Part shown: positions 7,977 to 16,701 of the stretch, in pieces
Layout: each line of letters starts with the position of its first letter
Position numbering within the stretch: the stretch's first letter is position 1
NCBI GenBank assembly: GCA_031376455.1
Contig: JANMDU010000001.1
Location: 1-64,000, forward strand
Direction: 5' to 3'
Source of the DNA: JANMDU01 sp031376455
GTDB taxonomy: Bacteria > Pseudomonadota > Gammaproteobacteria > Burkholderiales > Burkholderiaceae_C
Length of the DNA: 64,000 nucleotides
The notes under the pieces: model-generated
Told to the model about the DNA's origin: nothing
Database searches by the model: none
What the model saw: the letters and a program-made list of their open reading frames with translations, nothing else
Position numbers and translations under genes: made by a program

Positions 7977-9440
7977 ATGAACGAAATTCACCTCCAGCCA
8001 TTGAAGATGCTGCGCGAACAGCTATCAAAAAAAGAGCTGTCTGCACCCGAGCTGGCTCAGCATTTCCTCTCTCGCATCAAAGCCCATTCGCAACTCGGCG
8101 CATTTTTAGCCACCGACGAAGCCGTCACGCTCGGCCAAGCTGCCGCTGCACAAAAGCGCATTGATGCAGGCGATGCCGCGCCATTGCTCGGCCTGCCCAT
8201 TGCACATAAAGACATCTTCGTCACTCAAGATTTCCCCACAACTGCTGGTTCAAAAATGCTCGCAGGCTACCGCTCACCTTTTGATAGCACGATCGTGAGC
8301 AATCTTGCCGGCCAAGGAGCTGTTTCGCTTGGAAAACTCAATTGCGATGAATTCGCCATGGGCTCCTCCAACGAAAACTCCGCATATCGCAATGCACTCA
8401 ACCCTTGGGACACCAGCCGCATCCCCGGCGGCAGCTCGGGCGGCAGCGCCGTGGCCGTGGCAGCGGGTCTGTGCGCCGCCGCTACCGGCACCGACACCGG
8501 CGGTTCGATCCGCCAACCCGCCGCCTTTTGCGGCATCACCGGCATCAAGCCGACCTATGGCCGTGCTAGTCGTTATGGCATGGTGGCCTTTGCCTCTAGC
8601 CTCGATCAAGCGGGGCCGATGGCGCGCAGCGCAGAAGACTGCGCCTTGCTGCTGTCTGCCATGTGCGGCCCGGATTTAGACCGCGATTCGACTTCGATTG
8701 ACCTGCCAGCTGAAGATTACTCACGCGATTTGGGTAACAAACTCGACGGACTTCGCATCGGTATTCCCAAGGAATTTTTTGGTGAAGGCCTCAGTGCCGA
8801 TGTACGTACTGCCATCGACGCAGCGCTCAAAGAGCTCGAAAAACTCGGCTGCAAACTCGTACCCATGCAGCTGCCGCGCACAGAGCTCTCTATCCCGGTT
8901 TACTACACAATAGCGCCCGCCGAAGCCAGCTCTAATCTCTCTCGCTTCGACGGCGTGAAATTCGGCCATCGTGCCGAAAACTTCACAGATCTGTCGGATA
9001 TGTATAAAAAAACGCGCATGGAAGGCTTCGGCGATGAAGTCAAACGCCGCATCATGATTGGCGCTTATGTTTTGAGCCATGGGTACTACGATGCCTACTA
9101 TCTCCAAGCCCAGAAAATCCGCCGCATGATCGCGGACGATTTCCAACAAGCTTTCAAAGACTGCGACGTGATCGCCGGCCCGGTTGCACCCACCGTCGCT
9201 TGGAAAATCGGCGAAAAATCTGATGATCCAGTCGCCAACTATTTGGCCGACATTTTCACCCTGCCCGCCTCGCTGGCCGGCTTGCCCGGCATGAGCTTGC
9301 CTGTCGGCTTCGGCGCAGCAAATATGCCCGTGGGTATGCAGCTCATTAGCAACTACTTCAAAGAAGCACAATTGCTCAACGTCGCCCATCAATACCAACA
9401 GGCCACCGATTTCCACACCCGCCGCCCGGAGGGTTTTTGA
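7977..9440 (+). CDS. gatA: Asp-tRNA(Asn)/Glu-tRNA(Gln) amidotransferase subunit A
   Basis: Amidase-signature subunit that releases ammonia from glutamine for transfer by GatB. Starting at the ATG at 7977 (four bases after gatC), the protein has 487 residues. The Ser-cisSer-Lys triad is visible: Lys78 in PIAHKDIF, Ser153 in GGSSGGSA and nucleophile Ser177 in GTDTGGSIRQPA. The rest shows the family landmarks KPTYGRASRYGM and SLAGLPGMSLPVG. The gene ends two bases before gatB, so the three subunits are tightly co-transcribed. Confidence 0.98.
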   Translation: MNEIHLQPLKMLREQLSKKELSAPELAQHFLSRIKAHSQLGAFLATDEAVTLGQAAAAQKRIDAGDAAPLLGLPIAHKDIFVTQDFPTTAGSKMLAGYRSPFDSTIVSNLAGQGAVSLGKLNCDEFAMGSSNENSAYRNALNPWDTSRIPGGSSGGSAVAVAAGLCAAATGTDTGGSIRQPAAFCGITGIKPTYGRASRYGMVAFASSLDQAGPMARSAEDCALLLSAMCGPDLDRDSTSIDLPAEDYSRDLGNKLDGLRIGIPKEFFGEGLSADVRTAIDAALKELEKLGCKLVPMQLPRTELSIPVYYTIAPAEASSNLSRFDGVKFGHRAENFTDLSDMYKKTRMEGFGDEVKRRIMIGAYVLSHGYYDAYYLQAQKIRRMIADDFQQAFKDCDVIAGPVAPTVAWKIGEKSDDPVANYLADIFTLPASLAGLPGMSLPVGFGAANMPVGMQLISNYFKEAQLLNVAHQYQQATDFHTRRPEGF

Positions 9441-9441
9441 T

Positions 9442-10890
9442 ATGTCTTCTAAGTTAATTCAAGGCTACGAAGTCGTCATCGGTTTCGAGACGCACACGCA
9501 GCTAGCCACGAAATCCAAAATCTTCAGTCGCGCATCCACCGCTTTTGGCGCTGAGCCGAACACGCAGGCCTGCCCGGTGGATTTGGCGCTGCCCGGCTCG
9601 TTGCCCGTGATGAACAAAGGCGCCGTGGAATGCGCGATCAAGCTGGGCTTGGCGCTGGGCTCAACAATCGCTGAGAAGAGCATTTTTGCGCGTAAAAACT
9701 ACTTCTATCCTGATCTACCCAAAGGCTATCAAATCAGCCAGTTCGAGATTCCGGTGGTTCAAGGCGGTTCGGTTGAGTTCTTTCTCGGCGATGAGAAAAA
9801 ATCAGTCCGTTTGGTGCGCGCGCATCTCGAAGAAGATGCTGGCAAGTCACTCCACGAAGATTTCATCGGCCAATCCGGCATTGATTTAAACCGCGCCGGC
9901 ACACCGCTGCTAGAAATCGTCACCGAGCCCGATATGCGCTCTTCAGACGAAGCCGTGGCTTATGCGAAAGAGCTGCACAAAATCGTCACCTGGATCGGCA
10001 TTTGCGATGGCAACATGCAAGAAGGCAGCTTCCGGTGTGATGCCAACGTGAGCGTGCGCAAACCGGGTGCAGAGCTGGGCACACGCCGCGAAATCAAGAA
10101 TCTGAACAGCTTCAAATTCATGCAGCAAGCGATTGATTTTGAGATCCGCTGGCAAATCGAGCAAATCGAAGACGGCAAAAAAATCCAGCAGGCCACCGTG
10201 CTCTTTGATCCCGATACCGGTGAGACCCGCGCGATGCGCACCAAGGAAGATGCTGCCGATTACCGCTACTTCCCCGATCCCGACTTGCCGCCGCTGCATG
10301 TGGCGACAAGCTGGGTGAATGAGGTAAGAAGCACCATGCCCGAGCTCCCGCGCGTCATGGCGCAGCGCTTTGTGAGAGATTACGGCCTGCCCGAATACGA
10401 TGCCACGCAGCTCACGCAAAGCCAAGCAATGGCCGCGTACTTTGAGGCAACAGCTAAAGTCTGTGTGCAACCCAAGTTAGTCAGCAACTGGGTCATGGGC
10501 GAGATTTCTCGCCTGCTAAATCAAGATGACAAACCTTTTGAACAAAGCCCCGTGTCAGCACAAAAGCTGGGCGTTCTGATTAGCCGCATTTACGACGGCA
10601 CAATCTCCAACAATGCTGCCAAACAAGTGATGGACACGCTCTGGACGCAAGGTGGAGAAGTCGATCAAATCATCGAAGTCAAAGGCCTCAAGCAGATGAA
10701 CGACTCTGGCGCACTCGAGAAAATCATCGAAGAAGTGCTCGCCGCTAACCCAGACAACGTGGCGCAATTCAAGGCCGGCAAAGAAAAAGCCTTCAACGCC
10801 TTGGTCGGCCAAGTCATGAAAGCCAGCAAAGGCAAGGCCAATCCTGCGCAAGTCAACGATATGCTGCGCAGCAAACTCGCAGCTGTTTGA
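9442..10890 (+). CDS. gatB: Asp-tRNA(Asn)/Glu-tRNA(Gln) amidotransferase subunit B
   Basis: Kinase/transamidase subunit that activates the tRNA-bound Glu or Asp with ATP and adds ammonia. A 482-residue protein starting MSSKLIQGYEVVIGFETH, with the conserved core (FARKNYFYPDLPKGYQISQ, GSFRCDANVSVR, EIKNLNSF, DYRYFPDPDLPP) and the C-terminal helical YqeY-like domain (about 340-482) that grips tRNA. Last gene of gatCAB; a dispersed repeat follows its stop by 20 bases. Confidence 0.98.
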   Translation: MSSKLIQGYEVVIGFETHTQLATKSKIFSRASTAFGAEPNTQACPVDLALPGSLPVMNKGAVECAIKLGLALGSTIAEKSIFARKNYFYPDLPKGYQISQFEIPVVQGGSVEFFLGDEKKSVRLVRAHLEEDAGKSLHEDFIGQSGIDLNRAGTPLLEIVTEPDMRSSDEAVAYAKELHKIVTWIGICDGNMQEGSFRCDANVSVRKPGAELGTRREIKNLNSFKFMQQAIDFEIRWQIEQIEDGKKIQQATVLFDPDTGETRAMRTKEDAADYRYFPDPDLPPLHVATSWVNEVRSTMPELPRVMAQRFVRDYGLPEYDATQLTQSQAMAAYFEATAKVCVQPKLVSNWVMGEISRLLNQDDKPFEQSPVSAQKLGVLISRIYDGTISNNAAKQVMDTLWTQGGEVDQIIEVKGLKQMNDSGALEKIIEEVLAANPDNVAQFKAGKEKAFNALVGQVMKASKGKANPAQVNDMLRSKLAAV

Positions 10891-10910
10891 GTGTTTCCGA
10901 CAAAGGGTGC

Positions 10911-10980
10911 TTGCTACTAAATTAGTAGCACGTCGCGCATATTCTGTGACGGCTACTGGCCTGTTTTGCCTTAAATATTA
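10911..10980 (+). repeat. 68-bp hairpin-headed dispersed repeat, downstream of gatB
   Basis: A perfect 7-bp stem TGCTACT/AGTAGCA is followed by CGCGCATATTCTGTGACGGC and the tail GGCCTGTTTTGCCTTAAAT. It lies 20 bp after the gatB stop. Confidence 0.85.
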
Positions 10981-10994
10981 GCGAAAAACCAAGC

Positions 10995-11438
10995 TCAGGG
11001 AGATCGCATCACCATGCGCTCTGTGGGCACGCTCACACGTAGCTCAATCCATTGCGCGCCAGCGCGCCCGGGCAATGTGGCCAAGGCTTGCACTTCAATG
11101 GGCGTGTTGCCTGCAGTTAAAGCAGGCGCAGGGCTCTTGCTGCCCCGAATAGCTTCGCCGTTGGCCATGGCTTGACCAGCATTGCATGTGGAGAGCAGCG
11201 CGGGCTCAGCCAAACGCACGGCTTTGACGTTTGAGAGCATGCTTTGCGCCGCGCCGCTCACGGGCTTGCCAGCGGCATCGAGCAATTGCATGCCTTTGGC
11301 CTGTGGCGCCCAGCGGCCTTCTTGATTGACGCGGCCTGCCAAAATGCATTGACTCTCGCTGGCTTGAAGCGCGGGCAAGGATGCAACGAGCACAAAGCCC
11401 AGCGCCAGGGTGCGGTATGTGAATAAAAATTGAAGCAT
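10995..11438 (-). CDS. Small periplasmic protein of unknown function
   Basis: A 147-residue protein with a Sec signal peptide (residues 1-26, cleavage near LQA/SES). The mature part has two Cys residues (QCILAG and LSTCNAG), consistent with one disulphide. I recognise no family. It is divergent from the two-component pair at 11559-13709, with 120 bp between the starts, so it could be a target of that regulator; this is inference from position only. Confidence 0.65.
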   Translation of the reverse strand: MLQFLFTYRTLALGFVLVASLPALQASESQCILAGRVNQEGRWAPQAKGMQLLDAAGKPVSGAAQSMLSNVKAVRLAEPALLSTCNAGQAMANGEAIRGSKSPAPALTAGNTPIEVQALATLPGRAGAQWIELRVSVPTERMVMRSP

Positions 11439-11558
11439 GGCGATCTCCTAAAAATGCCCTGATTTTCTCGCTTTTGCCATGATTTTGCTGCGTCAGGCAG
11501 ACTTAAGCCCAATCCTTACAATCTCATAGGAGCGAGAACAACCTCTAGGAGATAAGCC

Positions 11559-12233
11559 ATGCGTATCCTGATTGCAGAAGACGACCAAGTGCTCGCTGAT
11601 GGGTTGCTGCGTGCGCTGCGCAGCTCGGGTGCGGCGGTAGATCATGTGACGGATGGTGTGCAGGCCGATGCGGCTTTGATGACCAATACTGAATTTGATT
11701 TGCTGATCCTCGATTTGGGCCTACCTAAACTCCATGGCTTAGAAGTATTAAAGCGCCTGCGCTCGCGAGGCTCTTCACTTCAAGTTTTGATTCTCACAGC
11801 GGCAGACAGTGTGGATGCCCGGGTGAAGGGGCTCGATTACGGTGCAGACGATTACATGGCCAAGCCTTTCGCTTTGGAAGAGCTGGAGGCTCGTGTGCGC
11901 GCACTCACGCGGCGCACTGCCGGCAGTGCCAGCACGTTGATCAAGCACGGGCCGCTCTCGTATGACCAATCAGGCCGCGTGGCCACCATTGATGGCAAGA
12001 TGATTGATCTGTCTGCTCGCGAGATCAGTTTGCTAGAGATTTTGCTGGCGCGCTCGGGCCGCTTGGTCAGCAAAGATCAGCTGGTCGAGCGCTTATGCGA
12101 ATGGGGCGAAGAGGTGAGCAACAATGCCATCGAAGTGTATGTCCACCGCCTGCGAAAAAAGATCGAGAAAGGCCCCATCCGCATTGCGACCGTGCGCGGC
12201 TTGGGCTATTGCCTTGAGAAAATTTCCAGCTGA
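11559..12233 (+). CDS. OmpR-family response regulator (TctD/QseB type)
   Basis: A 224-residue regulator with an N-terminal receiver (acidic pair Glu8-Asp9-Asp10, phosphoacceptor Asp52 in LILDLGLP, Lys102 in MAKPF) and a C-terminal winged helix (about 130-220, ending VRGLGYCLE). The start has AGGAG seven bases upstream. It is followed after 27 bp by its cognate kinase, whose H-box resembles TctE/QseC, so the pair may sense organic acids or another envelope signal. The controlled genes are not identifiable here, except possibly the divergent periplasmic gene. Confidence 0.9.
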   Translation: MRILIAEDDQVLADGLLRALRSSGAAVDHVTDGVQADAALMTNTEFDLLILDLGLPKLHGLEVLKRLRSRGSSLQVLILTAADSVDARVKGLDYGADDYMAKPFALEELEARVRALTRRTAGSASTLIKHGPLSYDQSGRVATIDGKMIDLSAREISLLEILLARSGRLVSKDQLVERLCEWGEEVSNNAIEVYVHRLRKKIEKGPIRIATVRGLGYCLEKISS

Positions 12234-12260
12234 TCACAAATAGATTCCTAGCGCGCTGCC

Positions 12261-13709
12261 ATGAAAATCTTCCAGCGCGAGCAACGCAGCCTCTTCGGCG
12301 AAATTCTTGATTGGATGCTCACGCCTTTGCTGGTGATTTGGCCAGCGAGCTTGATTTTGACATGGGCGGTGGCGCAAGGCATTGCTGGCGCACCTTTTGA
12401 TCGTGCGCTTGAGCACAATACGCGAGCGCTATCGCAATTGGTCAGCGTCAGCCAAGGCAAGGCAAGTTTCAGTTTGCCCGCACCAGCCAAAGAAATATTG
12501 CGTGCAGACGATGATGATCAGGTGTACTACCAAGTGCTCGGCCTACGCGGTGAGTATTTAAGTGGCGAGCGAGATCTGCCACTGCCGCCAGAAGACGATG
12601 CGACGGAGACGGGCCTCGTGAAAATGCGAGACGATGAATTTCGTGGACAAGATGTCCGCATTGCATGGCTCTATACGCGCGCCGAGCCATCAACGAACAG
12701 TGGGAAAAACGAAGGTAAGCCCATCTTGATCCAAGTTGCCGAGACGCGCGAGAAGCGCTCTCGACTGGCCACCGAAATCGTTAAAGGTGTGATGCTGCCG
12801 CAATTTATCGTGTTGCCGCTTGCAGTATTTTTGATCTGGCTCGCATTGGCTCGCGGCATCCGCCCGCTGCGTGAGTTAGAAGATCGTATCCGCGCACGTC
12901 GCCCAGACGATTTGAGCCCCATTGAGCCGCAGGCCGTGCCGCTGGAAGTCGCGCCCTTGGTCAATTCGGTCAATGAGCTGTTTGACCGTGAGCGTCAATC
13001 TTTGATCGCGCAACGGCGTTTTTTGGCCGATGCGGCGCATCAACTCAAAACACCGCTCGCTGGCCTGCGCATGCAAGCCGATTTAGCCTTACGCGCCAAT
13101 GCCAGCGAAGCGGATTTGAAGCAATCTCTGCAGCAAATCAGCCGCGCCAGCATGAGTGCCACGCGCACCGTCAATCAATTGCTGGCGCTGGCTCGCGCCG
13201 AAGGCAGTGGGCAAAGCCTGCCTCGGCAAAGCGTGGATGTGGCGCAACTGGTGATTGAAGTGGTGCGCGATGCGCTGCCTCGCGCCATGGAACGCAGTTT
13301 TGACCTAGGCTACGAGGGATTAGACGCAGGTGACACTAATGCCGTGATTCAAGGCTATCCCGCCTTGTTACTTGAGCTAGTCCGCAATTTGATTGACAAC
13401 GCGCTCAACTATGTGCCCAGCACGGCCGAGCGTGCCGGTGTGATTACCCTGCGCGTGTTGGCGGGCAGGGAAGGCCATGTGTTGCTGCAGGTCGAAGACA
13501 ACGGGCCGGGCATACCGGCTTCAGAGCGCGAGTTAGTTTTGCAGCCTTTCTACAGGCGCTTGGGGCAAGAGGCCGACGGCTCTGGCCTAGGGCTTGCGAT
13601 CGTGGCTGAGATCGCCAAACGGCATGGCGCTGATTTGCAAATCGATGATGCAGATTTTCAGGGCGACTCGCCCGGCGCGCGGTTTACATTAAATTTTTAC
13701 CGTGCGTAA
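12261..13709 (+). CDS. TctE/QseC-like sensor histidine kinase
   Basis: A 482-residue inner-membrane kinase. Two membrane helices (about 22-43 and 178-198) enclose a periplasmic sensor of about 130 residues of the 2CSK_N type. A HAMP-like linker (about 199-245) leads to the H-box FLADAAHQLKTPLAGLRMQA with phosphoacceptor His260, then N-box LVRNLIDNALNYVP and G boxes VEDNGPGIP and GSGLGLAIV. Autophosphorylation and transfer to the response regulator encoded just upstream are expected. The signal cannot be inferred. Confidence 0.93.
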   Translation: MKIFQREQRSLFGEILDWMLTPLLVIWPASLILTWAVAQGIAGAPFDRALEHNTRALSQLVSVSQGKASFSLPAPAKEILRADDDDQVYYQVLGLRGEYLSGERDLPLPPEDDATETGLVKMRDDEFRGQDVRIAWLYTRAEPSTNSGKNEGKPILIQVAETREKRSRLATEIVKGVMLPQFIVLPLAVFLIWLALARGIRPLRELEDRIRARRPDDLSPIEPQAVPLEVAPLVNSVNELFDRERQSLIAQRRFLADAAHQLKTPLAGLRMQADLALRANASEADLKQSLQQISRASMSATRTVNQLLALARAEGSGQSLPRQSVDVAQLVIEVVRDALPRAMERSFDLGYEGLDAGDTNAVIQGYPALLLELVRNLIDNALNYVPSTAERAGVITLRVLAGREGHVLLQVEDNGPGIPASERELVLQPFYRRLGQEADGSGLGLAIVAEIAKRHGADLQIDDADFQGDSPGARFTLNFYRA

Positions 13710-13753
13710 AGAGTCTTGTAAAATCATGTTCACTGTAGATATGAGGTTTCACA

Positions 13754-13915
13754 ATGTCCGCCCCACACACCACAAATCACGCCACCCAAGCCCCAGACGC
13801 TGATACGCCACCTGATGGTGTTGAAGCCATCGTGCCATTGATGCCTATAGTGCTGCCAGTGATGGGCGCTGTGCTGATGTTTTTGTTGGCTTTTATTGCC
13901 GTATTCATGGCCTGA
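13754..13915 (+). CDS. Small single-span membrane protein (53 residues)
   Basis: An ORF of 53 codons with GAGG seven bases before its ATG. The first 25 residues are polar and acidic (begins MSAPHTTNHATQAPDADTPP); residues about 26-52 form one strongly hydrophobic segment (PIVLPVMGAVLMFLLAFIAV) ending at the stop. It sits 44 bp after the histidine kinase gene and overlaps the end of convergent glnE by 11 bp. The layout, cytoplasmic tail plus one helix, suggests a small inner-membrane regulator or complex subunit, but I recognise no family. Confidence 0.6.
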   Translation: MSAPHTTNHATQAPDADTPPDGVEAIVPLMPIVLPVMGAVLMFLLAFIAVFMA

Positions 13916-16679
13916 TTGCCGTCGGTACATTGCCGAATACCGCATCGCAAAGCGCCTTCACGGCGCTTTTCTCATTTTGGAGCTGGTCGAGCGCGACTTG
14001 CGGCGTTTGCTCATCCAGCCGAGCCAAATGCTGGGCGCTGCGCAACTGACGGTAGGCATTCGCTGCCTCATCGCCAACTTTCGCGGGCAGTAAGCCTACT
14101 TTTCCAGCGGCATGCAATAAAGCAATATTGCCACTGTTAAGCGCCAAAGCAGGATGCGCAGCCGCTTGCGAGAGCACGAGATACTGCACCGCAAACTCTA
14201 CGTCCATCATGCCGCCCGTGCTGTGCTTGACATCAAAACGCTCTGTAGGAACGCGATGCGCCTGCATCACACGCTCGCGCATCGCAAGAATTTCGACTTT
14301 CAAAGCCACCGCATCGCGCACGGACACCAACACCTGATGCCGAATCGCCTCAAAACGCACGGCCAAGTCTGGCGCAGCACATACGCAGCGAGCTCGCGTC
14401 ATGGCCTGATGCTCCCAGGTCCATGCGGTGTTGCTGCCGCGCTGGGTTTGGTAATCCGCAAAGGCATCCATAGACGTAACGAGTAAGCCGGCGTTACCGT
14501 TAGGGCGCAGCGCCGTGTCAATATCGTACAAATCGCCTTGCGCGGTCTTGGTCGATAGCCAACTGATCAATTTGCGCACGAGTTTGGCGTAAAGGGAGCC
14601 GGCATCCGGATACGCATCGTCGTACAAGCAAACGATATCCAGGTCGCTGCCATAACCCAGCTCTTTGCCGCCTAATTTTCCATAGCCAATGATGGCGATT
14701 TGCGGTTGCTCCAGATGCCGCTCTTTAATGCACTCCCACGCCCATTGGATACTGACGCGCAAAATCGTATCGGCCAAGGCGCTTAAATCATCGGCCACTT
14801 GTTCTACCGTGATTCGGCCTTCCAAATCTCGCACCAAAATGCGAAACAGCTCGGCCTGTTGTGCTCGGCGAAGCAAGGCCATAAGGCTTTCTTCATCGCC
14901 CTGCCCGCTGCCTTGCAATGCGGCGCGACGGCCGACAAGCTCCTGCGCAAATTGCACAGCATCAAAACGCTCCGCCAAAATGCTCTCGCTGGCCAACTCA
15001 TCAATCACACCCGGATGCTGCATCAAATAGCGCTGCGGCCAGCGCGCCGCGCCCAAAACGCGAAGCAAGCGCTCATGCACGGCAGGGCGCTCCAACAACA
15101 GCGCTAAATAGGCCTCACGCCGCAGCAACGGCTCTAGCCAATCGGCAAAGCGCAAAGAAGCGTTTTCGGTGATGCTGCCCTCAAGCAACCACTGTGCCAT
15201 GCGTTGCACCAATTTGAACAGGCGCTGGCGCGATTCTTCTCTCAATCCTTGGATGCGCGGATGTTCTTGCCACAGATGGATGCGCTGCCTCAAAGCTTCT
15301 GGCAGCCCGACTAAGATGTCCGTCAAGTCGCTGTTTGCCGGGTTTGCTGCGCTTCCGCAGCCTTTGCAGGGCTTATCTTGACCCAACAATTTATCAAATT
15401 CTTGCGCAACCAGCTCGCGATGCGCATCCAACGCCGAGAGGAAGCCGCAGCCATCCTCAAATCCCATGCTCCGCGCAAGCCACGCGCAATCCTCGTCTTG
15501 CGTGGGCAAGATATGGGTTTGCTGATCGTCTAAATACTGAATGCGATGCTCGGTGCGACGCAAAAATTCGTAGGCGCGCGCCAGCGCTTGGGCCGTAGCA
15601 TGTGGCATCAAACCAGAAGCACTGATACGTTGCAATGCTTTAAGCGTAGGCCGAGTACACAGCTCAGGAAACTGCCCGCCGCGCACCACTTGCAGCAATT
15701 GCACAATGAATTCCAGCTCACGAATACCACCGCGCGACAATTTCACATCATTGGCTCGCTCAGGCCGGCCTGCAGCACGGCGGCTGGCATGCTCGCGAAT
15801 CTGTTCGTGCAATTGACGCAAAGCATCAAACACCCCGTAATCCAAATAGCGCCGGTAAACGAAGGGGCTGACGGCCTCATGCAACACGCGCGCGGCATCC
15901 AAATCGCCGGTGTGCGCCACCACGCGACTTTTGAGCCATGCAAAGCGCTCCCATTCCCGGCCGCTCACGAGGAAATAATCATCGAGCGCGGCTAGTGAAA
16001 TAGCGGGAGGGCCCGAATTACCATGAGGACGCAAGGCTAAATCGACCCGGAATACAAAGCCGTGTTCGCTGACGTCGGAAAGCGTCTGGCAAATGCAGCG
16101 CACCAATTTTTGGAAATACTCATGGTTGCTGATGCTGCCGCGTTGCTGGTCGCCCACGCCCGTTGTTTGCCCCTCATGCGAATACACAAAAATTAAATCA
16201 ATATCGCTTGAAACATTGAGCTCACGTGCGCCGAGCTTGCCCATGCCGACAATCCACAAATTGCTATTTTGCAGATCGCTCGATTGAGGTTGGCCATGCA
16301 AAACTTGCAATTGAGTTTGGCAATGTCGCAGTGCGATATCAAGCGACCACTCGGCCAGCTCCGTCATGCAAGCTGTAACGACGGACAGTGTTGCAGATTG
16401 ATCGCAATCGAGAACAGTCAAACGCTCCATGGCCAGCGCGCGCGTAATGCGCAGGCTAGCGGCAATGTCATACTTTTTTTGTAGCTCGTCGTAACAAATC
16501 TGCAATGCTTGCCGCATCGGTGTGCCAGCAGGCAAAAACGGCAACAGATCCACATAGCGTCGGCGCACGCGTATCGAGTATCTGGAGAAACTTGCAAAGC
16601 TGTTTTCGCTCCAAGATGAGCCGGCATTCATTGCAACGACCGCTGGCGCTGGCTCTTCGCGCGCTGGCGAGCCCGTCAT
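13905..16679 (-). CDS. glnE: Glutamine synthetase adenylyltransferase/deadenylase
   Basis: Bifunctional cytoplasmic enzyme that adds AMP to and removes AMP from glutamine synthetase in response to PII and glutamine. Two nucleotidyltransferase domains are visible by their repeated motif: GMGKLGARELNVSSDIDLIF in the N half and GYGKLGGKELGYGSDLDIV in the C half. From the ATG at 16679 the product has 924 residues, close to the family norm of about 940. The frame is open to 16817, but that would run into the divergent gene; ATGs at 16703 and 16631 are alternatives. It overlaps a small convergent gene by 11 bp at its 3' end. Confidence 0.95.
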   Translation of the reverse strand: MTGSPAREEPAPAVVAMNAGSSWSENSFASFSRYSIRVRRRYVDLLPFLPAGTPMRQALQICYDELQKKYDIAASLRITRALAMERLTVLDCDQSATLSVVTACMTELAEWSLDIALRHCQTQLQVLHGQPQSSDLQNSNLWIVGMGKLGARELNVSSDIDLIFVYSHEGQTTGVGDQQRGSISNHEYFQKLVRCICQTLSDVSEHGFVFRVDLALRPHGNSGPPAISLAALDDYFLVSGREWERFAWLKSRVVAHTGDLDAARVLHEAVSPFVYRRYLDYGVFDALRQLHEQIREHASRRAAGRPERANDVKLSRGGIRELEFIVQLLQVVRGGQFPELCTRPTLKALQRISASGLMPHATAQALARAYEFLRRTEHRIQYLDDQQTHILPTQDEDCAWLARSMGFEDGCGFLSALDAHRELVAQEFDKLLGQDKPCKGCGSAANPANSDLTDILVGLPEALRQRIHLWQEHPRIQGLREESRQRLFKLVQRMAQWLLEGSITENASLRFADWLEPLLRREAYLALLLERPAVHERLLRVLGAARWPQRYLMQHPGVIDELASESILAERFDAVQFAQELVGRRAALQGSGQGDEESLMALLRRAQQAELFRILVRDLEGRITVEQVADDLSALADTILRVSIQWAWECIKERHLEQPQIAIIGYGKLGGKELGYGSDLDIVCLYDDAYPDAGSLYAKLVRKLISWLSTKTAQGDLYDIDTALRPNGNAGLLVTSMDAFADYQTQRGSNTAWTWEHQAMTRARCVCAAPDLAVRFEAIRHQVLVSVRDAVALKVEILAMRERVMQAHRVPTERFDVKHSTGGMMDVEFAVQYLVLSQAAAHPALALNSGNIALLHAAGKVGLLPAKVGDEAANAYRQLRSAQHLARLDEQTPQVALDQLQNEKSAVKALCDAVFGNVPTAIRP

Positions 16680-16701
16680 AATTGCGTTGTTAGCCTCAAG
16701 C

